Notes: generated by a model not told the origin, from the letters alone. 50,859 bases of DNA from Methanosarcina spelaei (GCF_002287235.1 NZ_LMVP01000013.1:1-50859), one strand, 5' to 3'. Shown: positions 27,918 through 36,762, counted from the first letter of the stretch. Made by a program: numbers and translations.

Positions 27918-28883
27918 TTATACGATATGACATGCTACAAAATGACCGCTTGCAACTTCTTTTAGCAACGGCTCTTCATTGGTGCAACGTTCCGTACAGC
28001 AAGGACAGCGTGGAAAGAACCGACAGCAGTATTTTGAATCAGGTATAACTGTCGTATCAATTATGCTCTCCATTGTACATTTTTTCCGTTCTGCAGGCAT
28101 CTTTGCCGGTATACATGAAAACAGCAGGCTGGTATACGGGTGAAGTGCATTCTGCATCGAGTTTTTCTTTAAATCGATTTGCTCCACTATCTTACCCGCA
28201 TACATAATGGCCATAATATCGCAGACATAAGGCACACAGTTGAGGTCGTGAGTGATAAACAAGTAGGTTAAACCAAATTTATTTCGTAAATCATTAAGTA
28301 AAGTCAGAATTTGTTTTCGCAATGAATAATCAAGGCTGGAAACGGGCTCGTCACAAACAACAAACTCAGGGTGAAGAACAAGCGCACGTGCAATATTGGC
28401 ACGCTGGCGTTGTCCTCCGCTCAACTCCTTTGGATACCGCTGAGCGTATAAGGCATCCAGACCGACCTGTTCCAATATTGTCTCAACTTTTTCCAAGCAT
28501 TCTTTTTTTGATACTTTCTCGCTGTTTTTAATCACCTCAGCAATACTTTCTCCCACGGTATAGGATGTATCGAAAATACTGCTGCTATTTTGAAAGATCA
28601 TCTGAATATTACGTCTCAGTGGGCGCATTTTTCTAAGGGAAATATATGATATTGACTGTCCTCGGAACAATGCCTGTCCTTCTGTAGGAGTTTCCAGTCC
28701 GACCATCATTCTGCCAAGCGTGCTTTTTCCGCTTCCGCTCTCCCCTATAAGCCCTACTGAACATCCCTTCCGAATTTTAAGAGACACACCGTTTACGGCA
28801 GAAACTTGCTCTCTCTTTTTTGTAAACAAATTTTGTTTTTCGTAGGTTTTTCGTATGTTCAGGGTTTCTGCCAACACTTCCAT
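27918..28883 (-). CDS. ABC transporter ATP-binding protein, NikE/OppF-like
   Basis: A 321-residue cytoplasmic ATPase. It has Walker A GESGSGKST, the Q-loop region IQMIFQN, signature LSGGQRQR, Walker B FVVCDEPVSSLD and a C-terminal cysteine-rich oligopeptide-transporter tail (YCCRFFPRCPCCTERC), richer in Cys than usual and perhaps carrying an Fe-S cluster. The start at 28883 is chosen because GAGAGG lies seven bases before it; the frame is open to 28922 but that would overlap the previous gene. It energises the two permeases encoded upstream together with the NikD-like protein. Confidence 0.9.
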   Translation of the reverse strand: MEVLAETLNIRKTYEKQNLFTKKREQVSAVNGVSLKIRKGCSVGLIGESGSGKSTLGRMMVGLETPTEGQALFRGQSISYISLRKMRPLRRNIQMIFQNSSSIFDTSYTVGESIAEVIKNSEKVSKKECLEKVETILEQVGLDALYAQRYPKELSGGQRQRANIARALVLHPEFVVCDEPVSSLDYSLRKQILTLLNDLRNKFGLTYLFITHDLNCVPYVCDIMAIMYAGKIVEQIDLKKNSMQNALHPYTSLLFSCIPAKMPAERKKCTMESIIDTTVIPDSKYCCRFFPRCPCCTERCTNEEPLLKEVASGHFVACHIV

Positions 28884-28894
28884 GGCCAAACCTC

Positions 28895-29707
28895 TCAGAG
28901 TGCAGCTGCCAGTAATTGGCATGTATACCTATGTTGCGGATTAGAAAATATGTCTTCTACCGTGCCGCTTTCTACGATATATCCGTCTTTCATGACACAT
29001 ACATCGTCTGCTATTTCCGCGACTACTCCCAAATCATGCGTAATAAGCAGAATTGCAGTTCCTTCCCTCTTCCGCATAGAATCCAATTGATGCAGGATTT
29101 GAGCCTGAACAGTTACATCAAGAGCAGTCGTTGGTTCATCTGCAATGAGAAGCGCTGGACGGAAAACGCTGGCAATAGCAATCATAACGCGCTGACACAT
29201 TCCTCCGCTCAACATAAAAGGGTACTTTTTCATCAATTCCTCAGGTTGTGGAAGGCTGACAGCCAGAAGTTGATTAAGCGCAATGGTGAAAGCTTGTTTT
29301 TTTGTTATTTTTTCATGTATAAGGACTGCCTCCACCAACTGTTCTCCAACAGTTAATAACGGGTTCAGCGAATCAATCGGGTCCTGAAAAATAATGCCTG
29401 CATGGTTCGATATATAAGACCTCAGACCTTTTTTTGGCATCGAGAGTATATCCGTCCCTGCCAGGTAAATCTCACCACCTGGTATTACAGCATTTTTGTC
29501 CTGAATGCCCATTACAGCAAGTGCGACAGTGGATTTTCCACTACCGCTTTCCCCAACAAGTGCGGTGATTTTTCCTGTTCTTGCAACAAGGTTCAAATCT
29601 ACCACAGCGTGGATACTTTGATCAGGCATAATGTAGTCAAGAGAAAGGCTTCGGATTTCTAGTGCCTTGTTTTCACTCTGAACTCCCTGGTTAGTTTTGT
29701 ATTGCAT
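28895..29707 (-). CDS. ABC transporter ATP-binding protein, NikD/OppD-like
   Basis: A 270-residue ATPase with Walker A GESGSGKST (near 52), a signature in the unusual form MLSGGMCQR, Walker B LLIADEPTTALD and the H-loop ITHDLGV. The variant signature (Met in place of Gln after LSGG) occurs also in other OppD-like subunits. It lacks the long C-terminal tail of many OppD proteins. It overlaps the preceding permease gene by 17 bases, which supports translational coupling. Confidence 0.9.
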   Translation of the reverse strand: MQYKTNQGVQSENKALEIRSLSLDYIMPDQSIHAVVDLNLVARTGKITALVGESGSGKSTVALAVMGIQDKNAVIPGGEIYLAGTDILSMPKKGLRSYISNHAGIIFQDPIDSLNPLLTVGEQLVEAVLIHEKITKKQAFTIALNQLLAVSLPQPEELMKKYPFMLSGGMCQRVMIAIASVFRPALLIADEPTTALDVTVQAQILHQLDSMRKREGTAILLITHDLGVVAEIADDVCVMKDGYIVESGTVEDIFSNPQHRYTCQLLAAAL

Positions 29708-30560
29708 TTTTCAGTCCTTCTCCCAGAAGATTAAATGCCATGACTGTAACAATAATTGCAATTCCCGGATAAACCATCAGCTGCGGCTGTGTCTGCATAA
29801 ATTCTTTACTGTCGCTAAGCATAATGCCCCACTCGGGCGTAGGCGGCTGTGCACCTAACCCTATAAAAGAAAACGACGCGATAGCCAGTATAATCGAACC
29901 GATTTCAAGTGTGGCCATTACAATAATTGGCGGTGCGATATTGCGAAGGATGTGACGAAAAATAATTTGGGTGTGAGTACAGGCGGCTGCTTTTGCTGCA
30001 AGCATAAAGTCCTGCTGTTTTGTTTGCATTGCCATACCGCGTATTATTCTTGCATAAGGTGCCCACCAAACGCTGGCCATGGCTATAATCATATTTTTCA
30101 CACTGGGTTCCAGCATACCTGAGATAGCTAATGCCATCAGAAAAGTAGGAAGTGATAAAAATATGTCAATAATCCGCATAATAAATGTATCTATGCGACC
30201 GCCTGCATACCCGGAAAGGAGCCCTATCGGAATGCCAATTGCCATCATAAGGCCCAGCACGCACATGCTGTATATTAGTGACATCCGGGCACCCCAAATC
30301 AGGCGGGATGCAATGCATCGCCCCAGATTGTCGGTGCCAAGCCAATATAACGAGCTTAGGCCCTTTAGACGCATTGACATATTTACCTTAAGCGGGTCAT
30401 TTGGCGCGATTACAGATGCAGTTATGGCAATAATGATAATCAAAGCAACTATTACAAAACCGAAAACTGCTGCTTTTTGCGTAAGTATACGATTTATAAT
30501 GCCATGGGATGAACAAAACCGTGCATTCGATCTTTTTACTGCTTGAATTTTGACCTGCAT
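29691..30560 (-). CDS. ABC transporter permease, NikC/OppC-like
   Basis: A 289-residue inner-membrane permease with about six helices, an extended cytoplasmic N-terminus before the first helix, and the EAA loop AAKAAACTHTQIIFRHILRN that docks the ATPases. GADxLGRC (GTDNLGRCIASRLIWGARMS) is a signature of the OppC subfamily. The start at 30560 (second of two adjacent ATGs) is best spaced from GAGAGGG; ATG at 30575, overlapping the stop of the upstream permease by four bases, is the alternative. Confidence 0.88.
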   Translation of the reverse strand: MQVKIQAVKRSNARFCSSHGIINRILTQKAAVFGFVIVALIIIIAITASVIAPNDPLKVNMSMRLKGLSSLYWLGTDNLGRCIASRLIWGARMSLIYSMCVLGLMMAIGIPIGLLSGYAGGRIDTFIMRIIDIFLSLPTFLMALAISGMLEPSVKNMIIAMASVWWAPYARIIRGMAMQTKQQDFMLAAKAAACTHTQIIFRHILRNIAPPIIVMATLEIGSIILAIASFSFIGLGAQPPTPEWGIMLSDSKEFMQTQPQLMVYPGIAIIVTVMAFNLLGEGLKNAIQN

Positions 30561-30571
30561 CATATTCCCTC

Positions 30572-31501
30572 TCATACGTTTTTAAGACGCGGATCAATGA
30601 TGCCGCATATGATATCTACAGTCAGGTTAATTAACACCATCAAAACAGCCATAAATAGTACATATCCCTGGACTACAGGATAGTCTTTGAGTTTAACAGA
30701 TTCGAGCGCCAGATTTCCAAGCCCGTTCCATGAAAATATTGATTCGATAATAGCAGATCCGGCTAACAAAGAGCCGAATCCTATTCCAAGCTTGTTGATT
30801 ACGGGAAGCATTGCGTTTTTTAGAGCATGTTTTGTTATAATTTTATATTCACTAACGCCTTTTGCTCTGGCTGCACGGATATATCCTTTGTTCAGCACTT
30901 CCTCCATATTTGTACGAATTAGTCTGACATAAATCCCACCACTGCATAAAGACATTGTAAGAGCAGGTATTATTGGAAATTTCATTGAATTTCCACCAAG
31001 CACTGATATCAGTCCAAGGCGAGCACCGAAAATATACAGCAGAATGAGTCCAAACCAGAACTCGGGCATTGACACACTCCAAAAACAGTATATTCTGGAA
31101 ATTTTGTCAATCAACGAGCCGGAAAACACAGCTGATGAAATTCCGAGAGTAAATGAAATTATAATTAAAAACAATAGTGCTAGAAGTGATAACTGTAATG
31201 TTTTAGGAAAATACTGAACGATCTCGTCAACTACCGGTTTGTCATTTGAATAAGAAAAGCCCAGATTACCCCTCAGAGCATCTTCAAGCCAGCTTACGTA
31301 CCGGACCAGCACCGGCCGGTCAAATCCCATTTCGGTCCGTATTTTCTCAATCTGCTCATACGTTGGCCTGTCATATTTCTTTTCAGCTAGCGTACGTGCC
31401 GTGTCGCCGGAAGACATACTGCCAAGGACGAAAGTTATTAATGAAACAGCCAGCAGTACAGGAATCAGTGTGAATAGCCGTTCACCTATGTCTTTAAGCA
31501 T
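30572..31501 (-). CDS. ABC transporter permease, NikB/OppB-like
   Basis: A 309-residue inner-membrane permease, partner of the NikC-like protein. It has an N-terminal helix with LIPVLLAVSLITFVLG, DRPVLVRYVSWLEDALRGNLG and the EAA loop TKHALKNAMLPVINKLG. First gene of the importer set, preceded by a 269-base spacer after the second methyltransferase gene. Ribosome site GGAAGTGGAG before ATG. Confidence 0.9.
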   Translation of the reverse strand: MLKDIGERLFTLIPVLLAVSLITFVLGSMSSGDTARTLAEKKYDRPTYEQIEKIRTEMGFDRPVLVRYVSWLEDALRGNLGFSYSNDKPVVDEIVQYFPKTLQLSLLALLFLIIISFTLGISSAVFSGSLIDKISRIYCFWSVSMPEFWFGLILLYIFGARLGLISVLGGNSMKFPIIPALTMSLCSGGIYVRLIRTNMEEVLNKGYIRAARAKGVSEYKIITKHALKNAMLPVINKLGIGFGSLLAGSAIIESIFSWNGLGNLALESVKLKDYPVVQGYVLFMAVLMVLINLTVDIICGIIDPRLKNV

Positions 31502-31770
31502 TACTCCACTTCCTGTAGCCTGTAATGTTACTCATCGTTTAAACTGATGTCTATTTTTGTAGTTGTGACCCACTAAAGATCCTGTAAAAGCCGGGCTGCT
31601 TTATTAGTGCGTCAAAGGTGGCAACTTATGTAACCAAACATTTTTTAAAAACAGCACGCTGTGGCAAAAGACCAATTGTTTTCGTCTTCTATATCTTTTT
31701 TAGAATCCGTGAAGGGATCGTAAAAGCCGTAAATATTTTGCCACAACTCGCAACACTTAGTATGTCCCTT

Positions 31771-32520
31771 CTATTTTTCCCCTCCCACCAAAAACGGAGG
31801 ATGCATACTGTTTATATCTTGCTGCTGTTCATTAAGTATCCGTTCACCCACTGAAACATCCGCAAATACTTTTGAAAACCCGATTTTAAGCATTATATCC
31901 AGATCCCACTGCGGCCTGACTTTATCACTCATAAAAAGCTTCCTGCTAAGTGCTTCGCCTTCGGCCTGGTCCTTGTGCCGGTGCACCGGGTACCCGTATT
32001 TCGTAAGGATCTCTTTTTCCTTTTTCTCATAGGCTATTTTCATATTTTCATCAAACAGGTGCAGATACCAGCAAGCGTCGAAGACAAGAACCCTACCCCC
32101 AGGTCTTAGGACGCGATGCCATTCTTGATATGCTCTGGCGGGGTCGTCAAGTGTCCACGTGAGATTACGGCAAACTAACAGATCAAAATTGTTATCTGGG
32201 AATTTCAAGTCCTGACAGTCCATAGTCATCAACTTTGCACTGGCACCTTCACGTGCAAGGTTAAGCCGTGCAAACTCGACCATATTTTCTGTTAAGTCTA
32301 TACCAGTAACATTATGTCCACCCTGTGACAGGACAATTGGAAAAAATCCCGGTCCGGTACCAATATCCAGTATGTCAAGAGAATCTTTTAAGGGAGCGTA
32401 TTCCAGTACCAGATCAGACCATGCTTTTCTCTCAAAACCGTTTAGTTCATTGTCAATAAATTCACTGTAACCTTGCGCCTCGCCTTCCCAATAATTTTTA
32501 ATGCGGATGTTTAAACTCAT
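31771..32520 (-). CDS. Class I SAM-dependent methyltransferase, island paralogue 2
   Basis: A 249-residue methyltransferase with motif I LDIGTGPGFFPI (about 50-61), GIDLTENMVEFAR, and CRNLTWTLDDPARAYQEWHRVLRPGGRVLVFDACW, the signature shared with the other three island enzymes. Probably the first gene of the minus-strand operon (ribosome site GAGGGACAG). It ends in TAG, one of only two genes in the window to do so. Beyond this TAG the frame stays open for 41 codons to TAA at 31645, including GHTKCCELW and ATACCF. Methanosarcinas can insert pyrrolysine at UAG, so a longer product is possible; plain termination is the default reading. The substrate is unknown. Confidence 0.86.
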   Translation of the reverse strand: MSLNIRIKNYWEGEAQGYSEFIDNELNGFERKAWSDLVLEYAPLKDSLDILDIGTGPGFFPIVLSQGGHNVTGIDLTENMVEFARLNLAREGASAKLMTMDCQDLKFPDNNFDLLVCRNLTWTLDDPARAYQEWHRVLRPGGRVLVFDACWYLHLFDENMKIAYEKKEKEILTKYGYPVHRHKDQAEGEALSRKLFMSDKVRPQWDLDIMLKIGFSKVFADVSVGERILNEQQQDINSMHPPFLVGGEK

Positions 32521-32605
32521 TTTACTGTCCCTCTAATGTACAACATTTTTTGGCTAAATTCATGATAATCTTTATGGAATTGCTATTTTTCAGATACTAT
32601 CATAA

Positions 32606-32624
32606 GAAAAATTCCGTATTTTTC
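32606..32624. promoter_or_regulatory. Inverted repeat, candidate operator
   Basis: Perfect 7-base arms GAAAAAT and ATTTTTC separated by TCCGT, about 90 bases before the methyltransferase start on the minus strand. Confidence 0.35.
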
Positions 32625-32680
32625 CAATTAGCATATTTCGATTTTTAGAACAGTCGTCGGCGTTTTAACCTTTCTTGACT

Positions 32681-32701
32681 GGTATATTTATTAAAAATAC
32701 C
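32681..32701. promoter_or_regulatory. 21-base near-palindrome, candidate operator
   Basis: All positions pair across the centre except one (A/A), with outer arms GGTAT and ATACC. It lies in the divergent promoter region, 160 bases from the methyltransferase start and 320 bases from the ABC gene. Confidence 0.4.
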
Positions 32702-33023
32702 ACATTTTTAATTAATTTTTATTATTATATCTTTTTAATATTATTTGACCTGATATTTATACATTCTTATTTGACTAATGAATATTATCTTTCTTAACAA
32801 CAATGATATTTATATTATTTTTAATTACTAATCTCATTCAAAGTAAATTAATATGTTATAAATATTGTTATTAATGTTAATTAATAAGTTATTTATATAT
32901 TCTTTATAGCAAATGTATTAAAAAAATTCGTTGAATTGGCTTTTCTCAAGCAAGCAATAACCCGAAAACTAACTAAAATTTTATCAACTGATACCAAATT
33001 GCAATTATTAACAGAGAGATCAT

Positions 33024-34835
33024 ATGTCAAAAAAAACAGATGTCGTCAACGAGTATACCCGAGTTGAGTCAAAGCGTGGGCTCTCGATCACAACAGGGTC
33101 GAACAGAGTGAAACTGTTCGACCGCAGAGTGCTTGAGCTCGGCCGCGGAGAGTACGGCAAGCTACGGAGCGTTATCATTCTTGGCCTTCTCATTTCTTTC
33201 AGTTATATAGTCCAGGGGCTGCTCATTGCAGTCATACTCAACGGAGTATTCGCTGGGGCATCGCTCCGTAATTCCGAACTGTACTTTGCCGCCGTGGCGC
33301 TCCTCATAGTCCTGCGATGGGCTATGATCCGGGAAAACGATCGTATCGCGGCCAAAACTGCCAGCAGCATCGCCATGTCTCTTCGGCGGCGAATGTATCG
33401 TAAGTTGTACGAGCTTGGCCCGGGTTGGGTCTCTACCCAGAAAAGCGGCGTCATACAGGCTACGCTGGTCGATGGAGCTGAAGCTCTGCAGAATTATTAC
33501 GGGCGTTTCCTACCCCAGGTTATTGTGTCTATTGTCGCCGGCGTCTCGATTGTGGCGATACTGCTCCATGTCGACATAATTATCGGATTGGTTATCGGTG
33601 CTATGATGATTGCTGCGCTAATCCAGCCGATTGCCATCTACAAGGGAGTAGGAAAGGGAATAAGGATCTGGTTTGTCGCCATGCCTCGCCTGTTCGCTGA
33701 GTACGTGGATAATATCCAGGGCATTGTTACGTTGAAGTCTTTCAATGCCAGCCAGAAGCAGGGTGAGATCCTCTACCAGCGGACAAATGACCTGTACGAT
33801 GCGGAAATCGGTATTCTGCGGGATGAGATCCTGTGGAGCATCCTTCCTGGGCTGGTTACTGCAATCTGCAGTACCGTAGCTATCATTATAGGCGCCATCC
33901 GCATGGATGCAGGTGCCATATCCGCAGAAGGCCTGCTTTTCGTGCTGCTGCTGGTGAGAGAAGCACTCCGTCCGGTTACTGACTTAAGCCAGATTATACA
34001 TTTCTCCTTTACCGGAATGGGAGCAGCCGAAGGCGTACTGGATATACTGGAAGCAGTTCCGCTCGCTGTGGCGTCAACCAGGACTCCCACAACCTCCTTT
34101 CCTCCCTCCTTTGCCTTTGAAGGTGTCACTTTCAGATACCGAAAAACTGACGCTCCTGCCATAGACAACCTTTCCTTTTCGGTCAGTCCTGGTGAGAAAG
34201 TAGCACTGGTAGGCCGTTCCGGAAGCGGTAAAACGACAGTAACTGCCCTCCTGATGAGATTTTTCGATCCTCAGGCTGGTTTTGTCCGACTAGGCGGCGA
34301 AGATGTACGGTTTATCCCGGCAGATGAATTACATGCTATGTACTCGATTGTGTCCCAGGACATGTTCCTGTTCCACGGTACTGTACGTGAGAATCTGTTG
34401 ATGGCAAAGCCGACGGCCTCACAGGAAGAACTTGAGCAGGCTGCTCGGGCCGCTGCAGCGCACAAATTCATAACAGCCCTCCCGCAAGGCTACGATACCC
34501 TGATAGGAGAAAGGGGAGTACGGTTATCCGGAGGAGAACGGCAGCGCATTGCCATAGCTCGGGCTTTCCTGAAAGACGCCCCCATCCTCATTCTGGACGA
34601 GGCAACATCCAGCGTAGATGTTGCTAATGAAGCGTTGATTCGCAAAACAATAGCCGGGTTAGCCCGTAACAGGACTACCCTGATCATCTCGCACCGCCTT
34701 CTGGCAGCTAGAGACGCCGACCGAATCTATGTGCTGGAAAAAGGCCGTCTGGCTGAAGCGGGTACGCATTCGGAACTGGTAGGCTATAAAGGAAATTACA
34801 GTGCTCTGGTCAGGGCTGAGGAGGCATGCATATGA
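33024..34835 (+). CDS. ABC transporter, fused permease/ATPase (exporter fold), CydD-like half
   Basis: A 603-residue half-transporter with six helices (about 50-330) followed by an ATPase domain: Walker A GRSGSGKTT, signature LSGGERQR, Walker B ILILDEATSSVD, H-loop ISHRL. The membrane domain segment LGPGWVSTQKSGVIQATLVDGAEALQNYYGRFLPQ is reminiscent of CydD of the CydDC thiol exporter, and the same fold is used by the IrtAB/YbtPQ siderophore importers. It is expected to form a heterodimer with the next gene product, which overlaps it by four bases. The gene is clearly more G+C-rich than its flanks, suggesting separate ancestry. The substrate is unknown. Confidence 0.88.
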   Translation: MSKKTDVVNEYTRVESKRGLSITTGSNRVKLFDRRVLELGRGEYGKLRSVIILGLLISFSYIVQGLLIAVILNGVFAGASLRNSELYFAAVALLIVLRWAMIRENDRIAAKTASSIAMSLRRRMYRKLYELGPGWVSTQKSGVIQATLVDGAEALQNYYGRFLPQVIVSIVAGVSIVAILLHVDIIIGLVIGAMMIAALIQPIAIYKGVGKGIRIWFVAMPRLFAEYVDNIQGIVTLKSFNASQKQGEILYQRTNDLYDAEIGILRDEILWSILPGLVTAICSTVAIIIGAIRMDAGAISAEGLLFVLLLVREALRPVTDLSQIIHFSFTGMGAAEGVLDILEAVPLAVASTRTPTTSFPPSFAFEGVTFRYRKTDAPAIDNLSFSVSPGEKVALVGRSGSGKTTVTALLMRFFDPQAGFVRLGGEDVRFIPADELHAMYSIVSQDMFLFHGTVRENLLMAKPTASQEELEQAARAAAAHKFITALPQGYDTLIGERGVRLSGGERQRIAIARAFLKDAPILILDEATSSVDVANEALIRKTIAGLARNRTTLIISHRLLAARDADRIYVLEKGRLAEAGTHSELVGYKGNYSALVRAEEACI

Positions 34836-36691
34836 GCCATGAACATAGTACGCACTTTGATCTGCCTGTAGGGCAAGTATTTCGAAAAGTGAGGGTCATT
34901 GACCGGCTGTTGACCAGCTATCATATGGACCTCTGGAAAGTGAAAATTGCCAGCATTGTGATTCAGGTGCTTGGTATCCTGTCGGCAATCACAGGAGCTT
35001 ATCTTGTAGGGTCGGTAATCACCGGAGTCTCCGTTATCGACCTGTGGCCAACAATCGGGCTATTGCTCCTGTTTACTGTTACTCAATTCGGTTTATCCAA
35101 CCTCAATACTTACTGGGCTCATGTTATCGCATTTCGGTCACTGGCTGAGATTCGCAAGGCATTATATCAAAAACTGGACGAGCTTGCCCCTGCATACGTG
35201 ATCAAGCAACGTTCCGGCAACCTTGCCCGGTCTGCCCTCTCTGACGTCAACCTTCTGGAGCTATACATTGCTCACACACTTCCCGAGTTTTTACAGGCGA
35301 TCGTAGTGACGCCTCTGGCATTAATCTTCCTCGGGCTTATCCATTGGAGCCTGATGATAGCACTTGCCCCGTTTTTAATAGCCGCGATAACGGTTCCAGA
35401 CTGGTTCGCTCGCCGGGCTGAAGCTCAGGGTAAAGCCCATAGGGAATCAGCAGGGACAATGAGTGCGGATGTTATAGACTACATCCAGGGAATGCGGGAA
35501 GTTGTGGCTTTCGGAGCCGTAAAACTGTCGATGAACCGTCTCGATGCCAGTCAGCAAAAGTACTCTGACACTTATGTAGCCTATGAGAGCCGCAGCGGCA
35601 TGGAACGCGGGGCAGGCGATGCGCTGCTGGCGGGAGGGATGGTTGTCACCGTAGCACTGGGAGGTTGGCTCTCTATCATGGGCTACATGGACGTTGCACT
35701 GTACCCTGTGGCAGCAGTCCTTACTGCAATGGCATTCTCGCCTGTTATGCACTTGCTGAACATCGCTAGACAGCTCAGCCAGACTGCGGCAGCAACCGAT
35801 CGGGTATTTGGCATCATGAACACTCAGCCTTCAGTCGTCGATCGGGTTTCTGCCCCTCCCGAAGGGCCTATCACTCCAGAGGTCTGCTTCGAAGACGTAC
35901 GGTTCAGGTATGGCGCTGAACTACCCGAGGTACTGAAAGGTGTGAACCTGAAGGTATCACCGGGTGAGACGGTTGCGCTGGTCGGACCGTCGGGTGCGGG
36001 AAAGTCAACCTGCACTTATCTGCTACTCAGGCTATGGGACCCTGCCGAAGGCTCGGTAAGGATCGACGGACATGATCTGCTCGAGTTTCCCCAGGAGTAC
36101 CTCAGGGATATGATCGCCTATGTGCCTCAGGATGTTTATCTGTTCAATATGTCAGTGAAGGAAAACATCCGCATTGGTAGAAGCGACGCTACGGAAACCG
36201 AAATAAAAGACGCGGCTCGCCGGGCCTTCGCTCTCGATTTCATAGAGGCTTTGCCTGATAAGTGGGACACTGTACTGGGGGAGCGAGGCACGACACTTTC
36301 CGGTGGCCAGCGCCAGAGAATCGCAATAGCCAGGGCATTTCTGAAAAACGCCCATATCCTGATCATGGACGAAGCGGTCTCCAGCCTGGACACCGAATCG
36401 GAGGTCAATGTCCGAAAAGCGATCAAGGAAATATCGGCAGGACGCACAACGCTGATCGTAGCACATAGACCTTCAACGATTCGATCTGCAGACCGGGTGA
36501 TAATGCTAGCAAATGGGAAAGTCGAGGAAAATGGCACATTCGATGAGCTGATCGCTGCTAATGGCGCTTTCAGCCGACTAATGGCTGCACAGATAATCAC
36601 ACAGATGGACCACAAGATGACCACACAGATGGATCACAAGACGACCACACAGACGACCACAAAGATGACCGTGCAGAGAGCCACACCTTAA
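34832..36691 (+). CDS. ABC transporter, fused permease/ATPase (exporter fold), partner subunit
   Basis: A 619-residue half-transporter: His-rich start (MSHEHSTHF), six helices (about 35-320), ATPase domain with Walker A GPSGAGKST, signature LSGGQRQR, Walker B ILIMDEAVSSLD and H-loop VAHRP. The start at 34832 overlaps the upstream stop in ATGA and has GAGGAGG seven bases before; ATG at 34826 is too close to that site. The last 30 residues are a degenerate peptide repeat (TQMDHKMT, TQMDHKTT) encoded by a DNA repeat, not part of the fold. It pairs with the upstream gene product. Confidence 0.88.
   Translation: MSHEHSTHFDLPVGQVFRKVRVIDRLLTSYHMDLWKVKIASIVIQVLGILSAITGAYLVGSVITGVSVIDLWPTIGLLLLFTVTQFGLSNLNTYWAHVIAFRSLAEIRKALYQKLDELAPAYVIKQRSGNLARSALSDVNLLELYIAHTLPEFLQAIVVTPLALIFLGLIHWSLMIALAPFLIAAITVPDWFARRAEAQGKAHRESAGTMSADVIDYIQGMREVVAFGAVKLSMNRLDASQQKYSDTYVAYESRSGMERGAGDALLAGGMVVTVALGGWLSIMGYMDVALYPVAAVLTAMAFSPVMHLLNIARQLSQTAAATDRVFGIMNTQPSVVDRVSAPPEGPITPEVCFEDVRFRYGAELPEVLKGVNLKVSPGETVALVGPSGAGKSTCTYLLLRLWDPAEGSVRIDGHDLLEFPQEYLRDMIAYVPQDVYLFNMSVKENIRIGRSDATETEIKDAARRAFALDFIEALPDKWDTVLGERGTTLSGGQRQRIAIARAFLKNAHILIMDEAVSSLDTESEVNVRKAIKEISAGRTTLIVAHRPSTIRSADRVIMLANGKVEENGTFDELIAANGAFSRLMAAQIITQMDHKMTTQMDHKTTTQTTTKMTVQRATP
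36599..36671 (+). repeat. In-frame 24-bp tandem repeat at the C-terminus of the ABC protein
   Basis: ACACAGATGGACCACAAGATG and its variants recur about three times just before the stop codon, extending the protein with Thr, Gln, Met, Asp, His and Lys. Confidence 0.8.
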
Positions 36692-36736
36692 GATGGGCAT
36701 GGATTTCTCTGGACTGCAGTGGATTTTCTTTCCCTC

Positions 36737-36762
36737 TTCGTTCGTAATATATTACGAACGAA
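36737..36762. promoter_or_regulatory. Perfect 26-base palindrome, candidate operator
   Basis: TTCGTTCGTAATA followed exactly by its reverse complement, no spacer. It lies 46 bases after the ABC gene stop and about 230 bases before the binding-protein gene. There is no T-run on either side, so an intrinsic terminator is less likely than a dimeric-regulator site. Confidence 0.5.

Larger units (their letters stand above)
32521..33023. promoter_or_regulatory. Divergent, very AT-rich promoter region of the two transport operons
   Basis: It separates the minus-strand methyltransferase/importer operon from the plus-strand ABC pair. It holds two inverted repeats: GAAAAAT-TCCGT-ATTTTTC (32606-32624), and a 21-base near-palindrome with arms GGTAT / ATACC (32681-32701). 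TATA-like ATTTATATATTC near 32892-32903 could serve the plus strand. The inverted repeats are candidate operators; no regulator gene is adjacent. Confidence 0.5.

Noticed and set aside
33024-36691. Calling the fused ABC pair cydD and cydC
   Set aside because: No cytochrome bd genes are nearby and the resemblance is limited to one membrane-domain segment; IrtAB/YbtPQ-type importers share the fold, so specific names would overstate the evidence.
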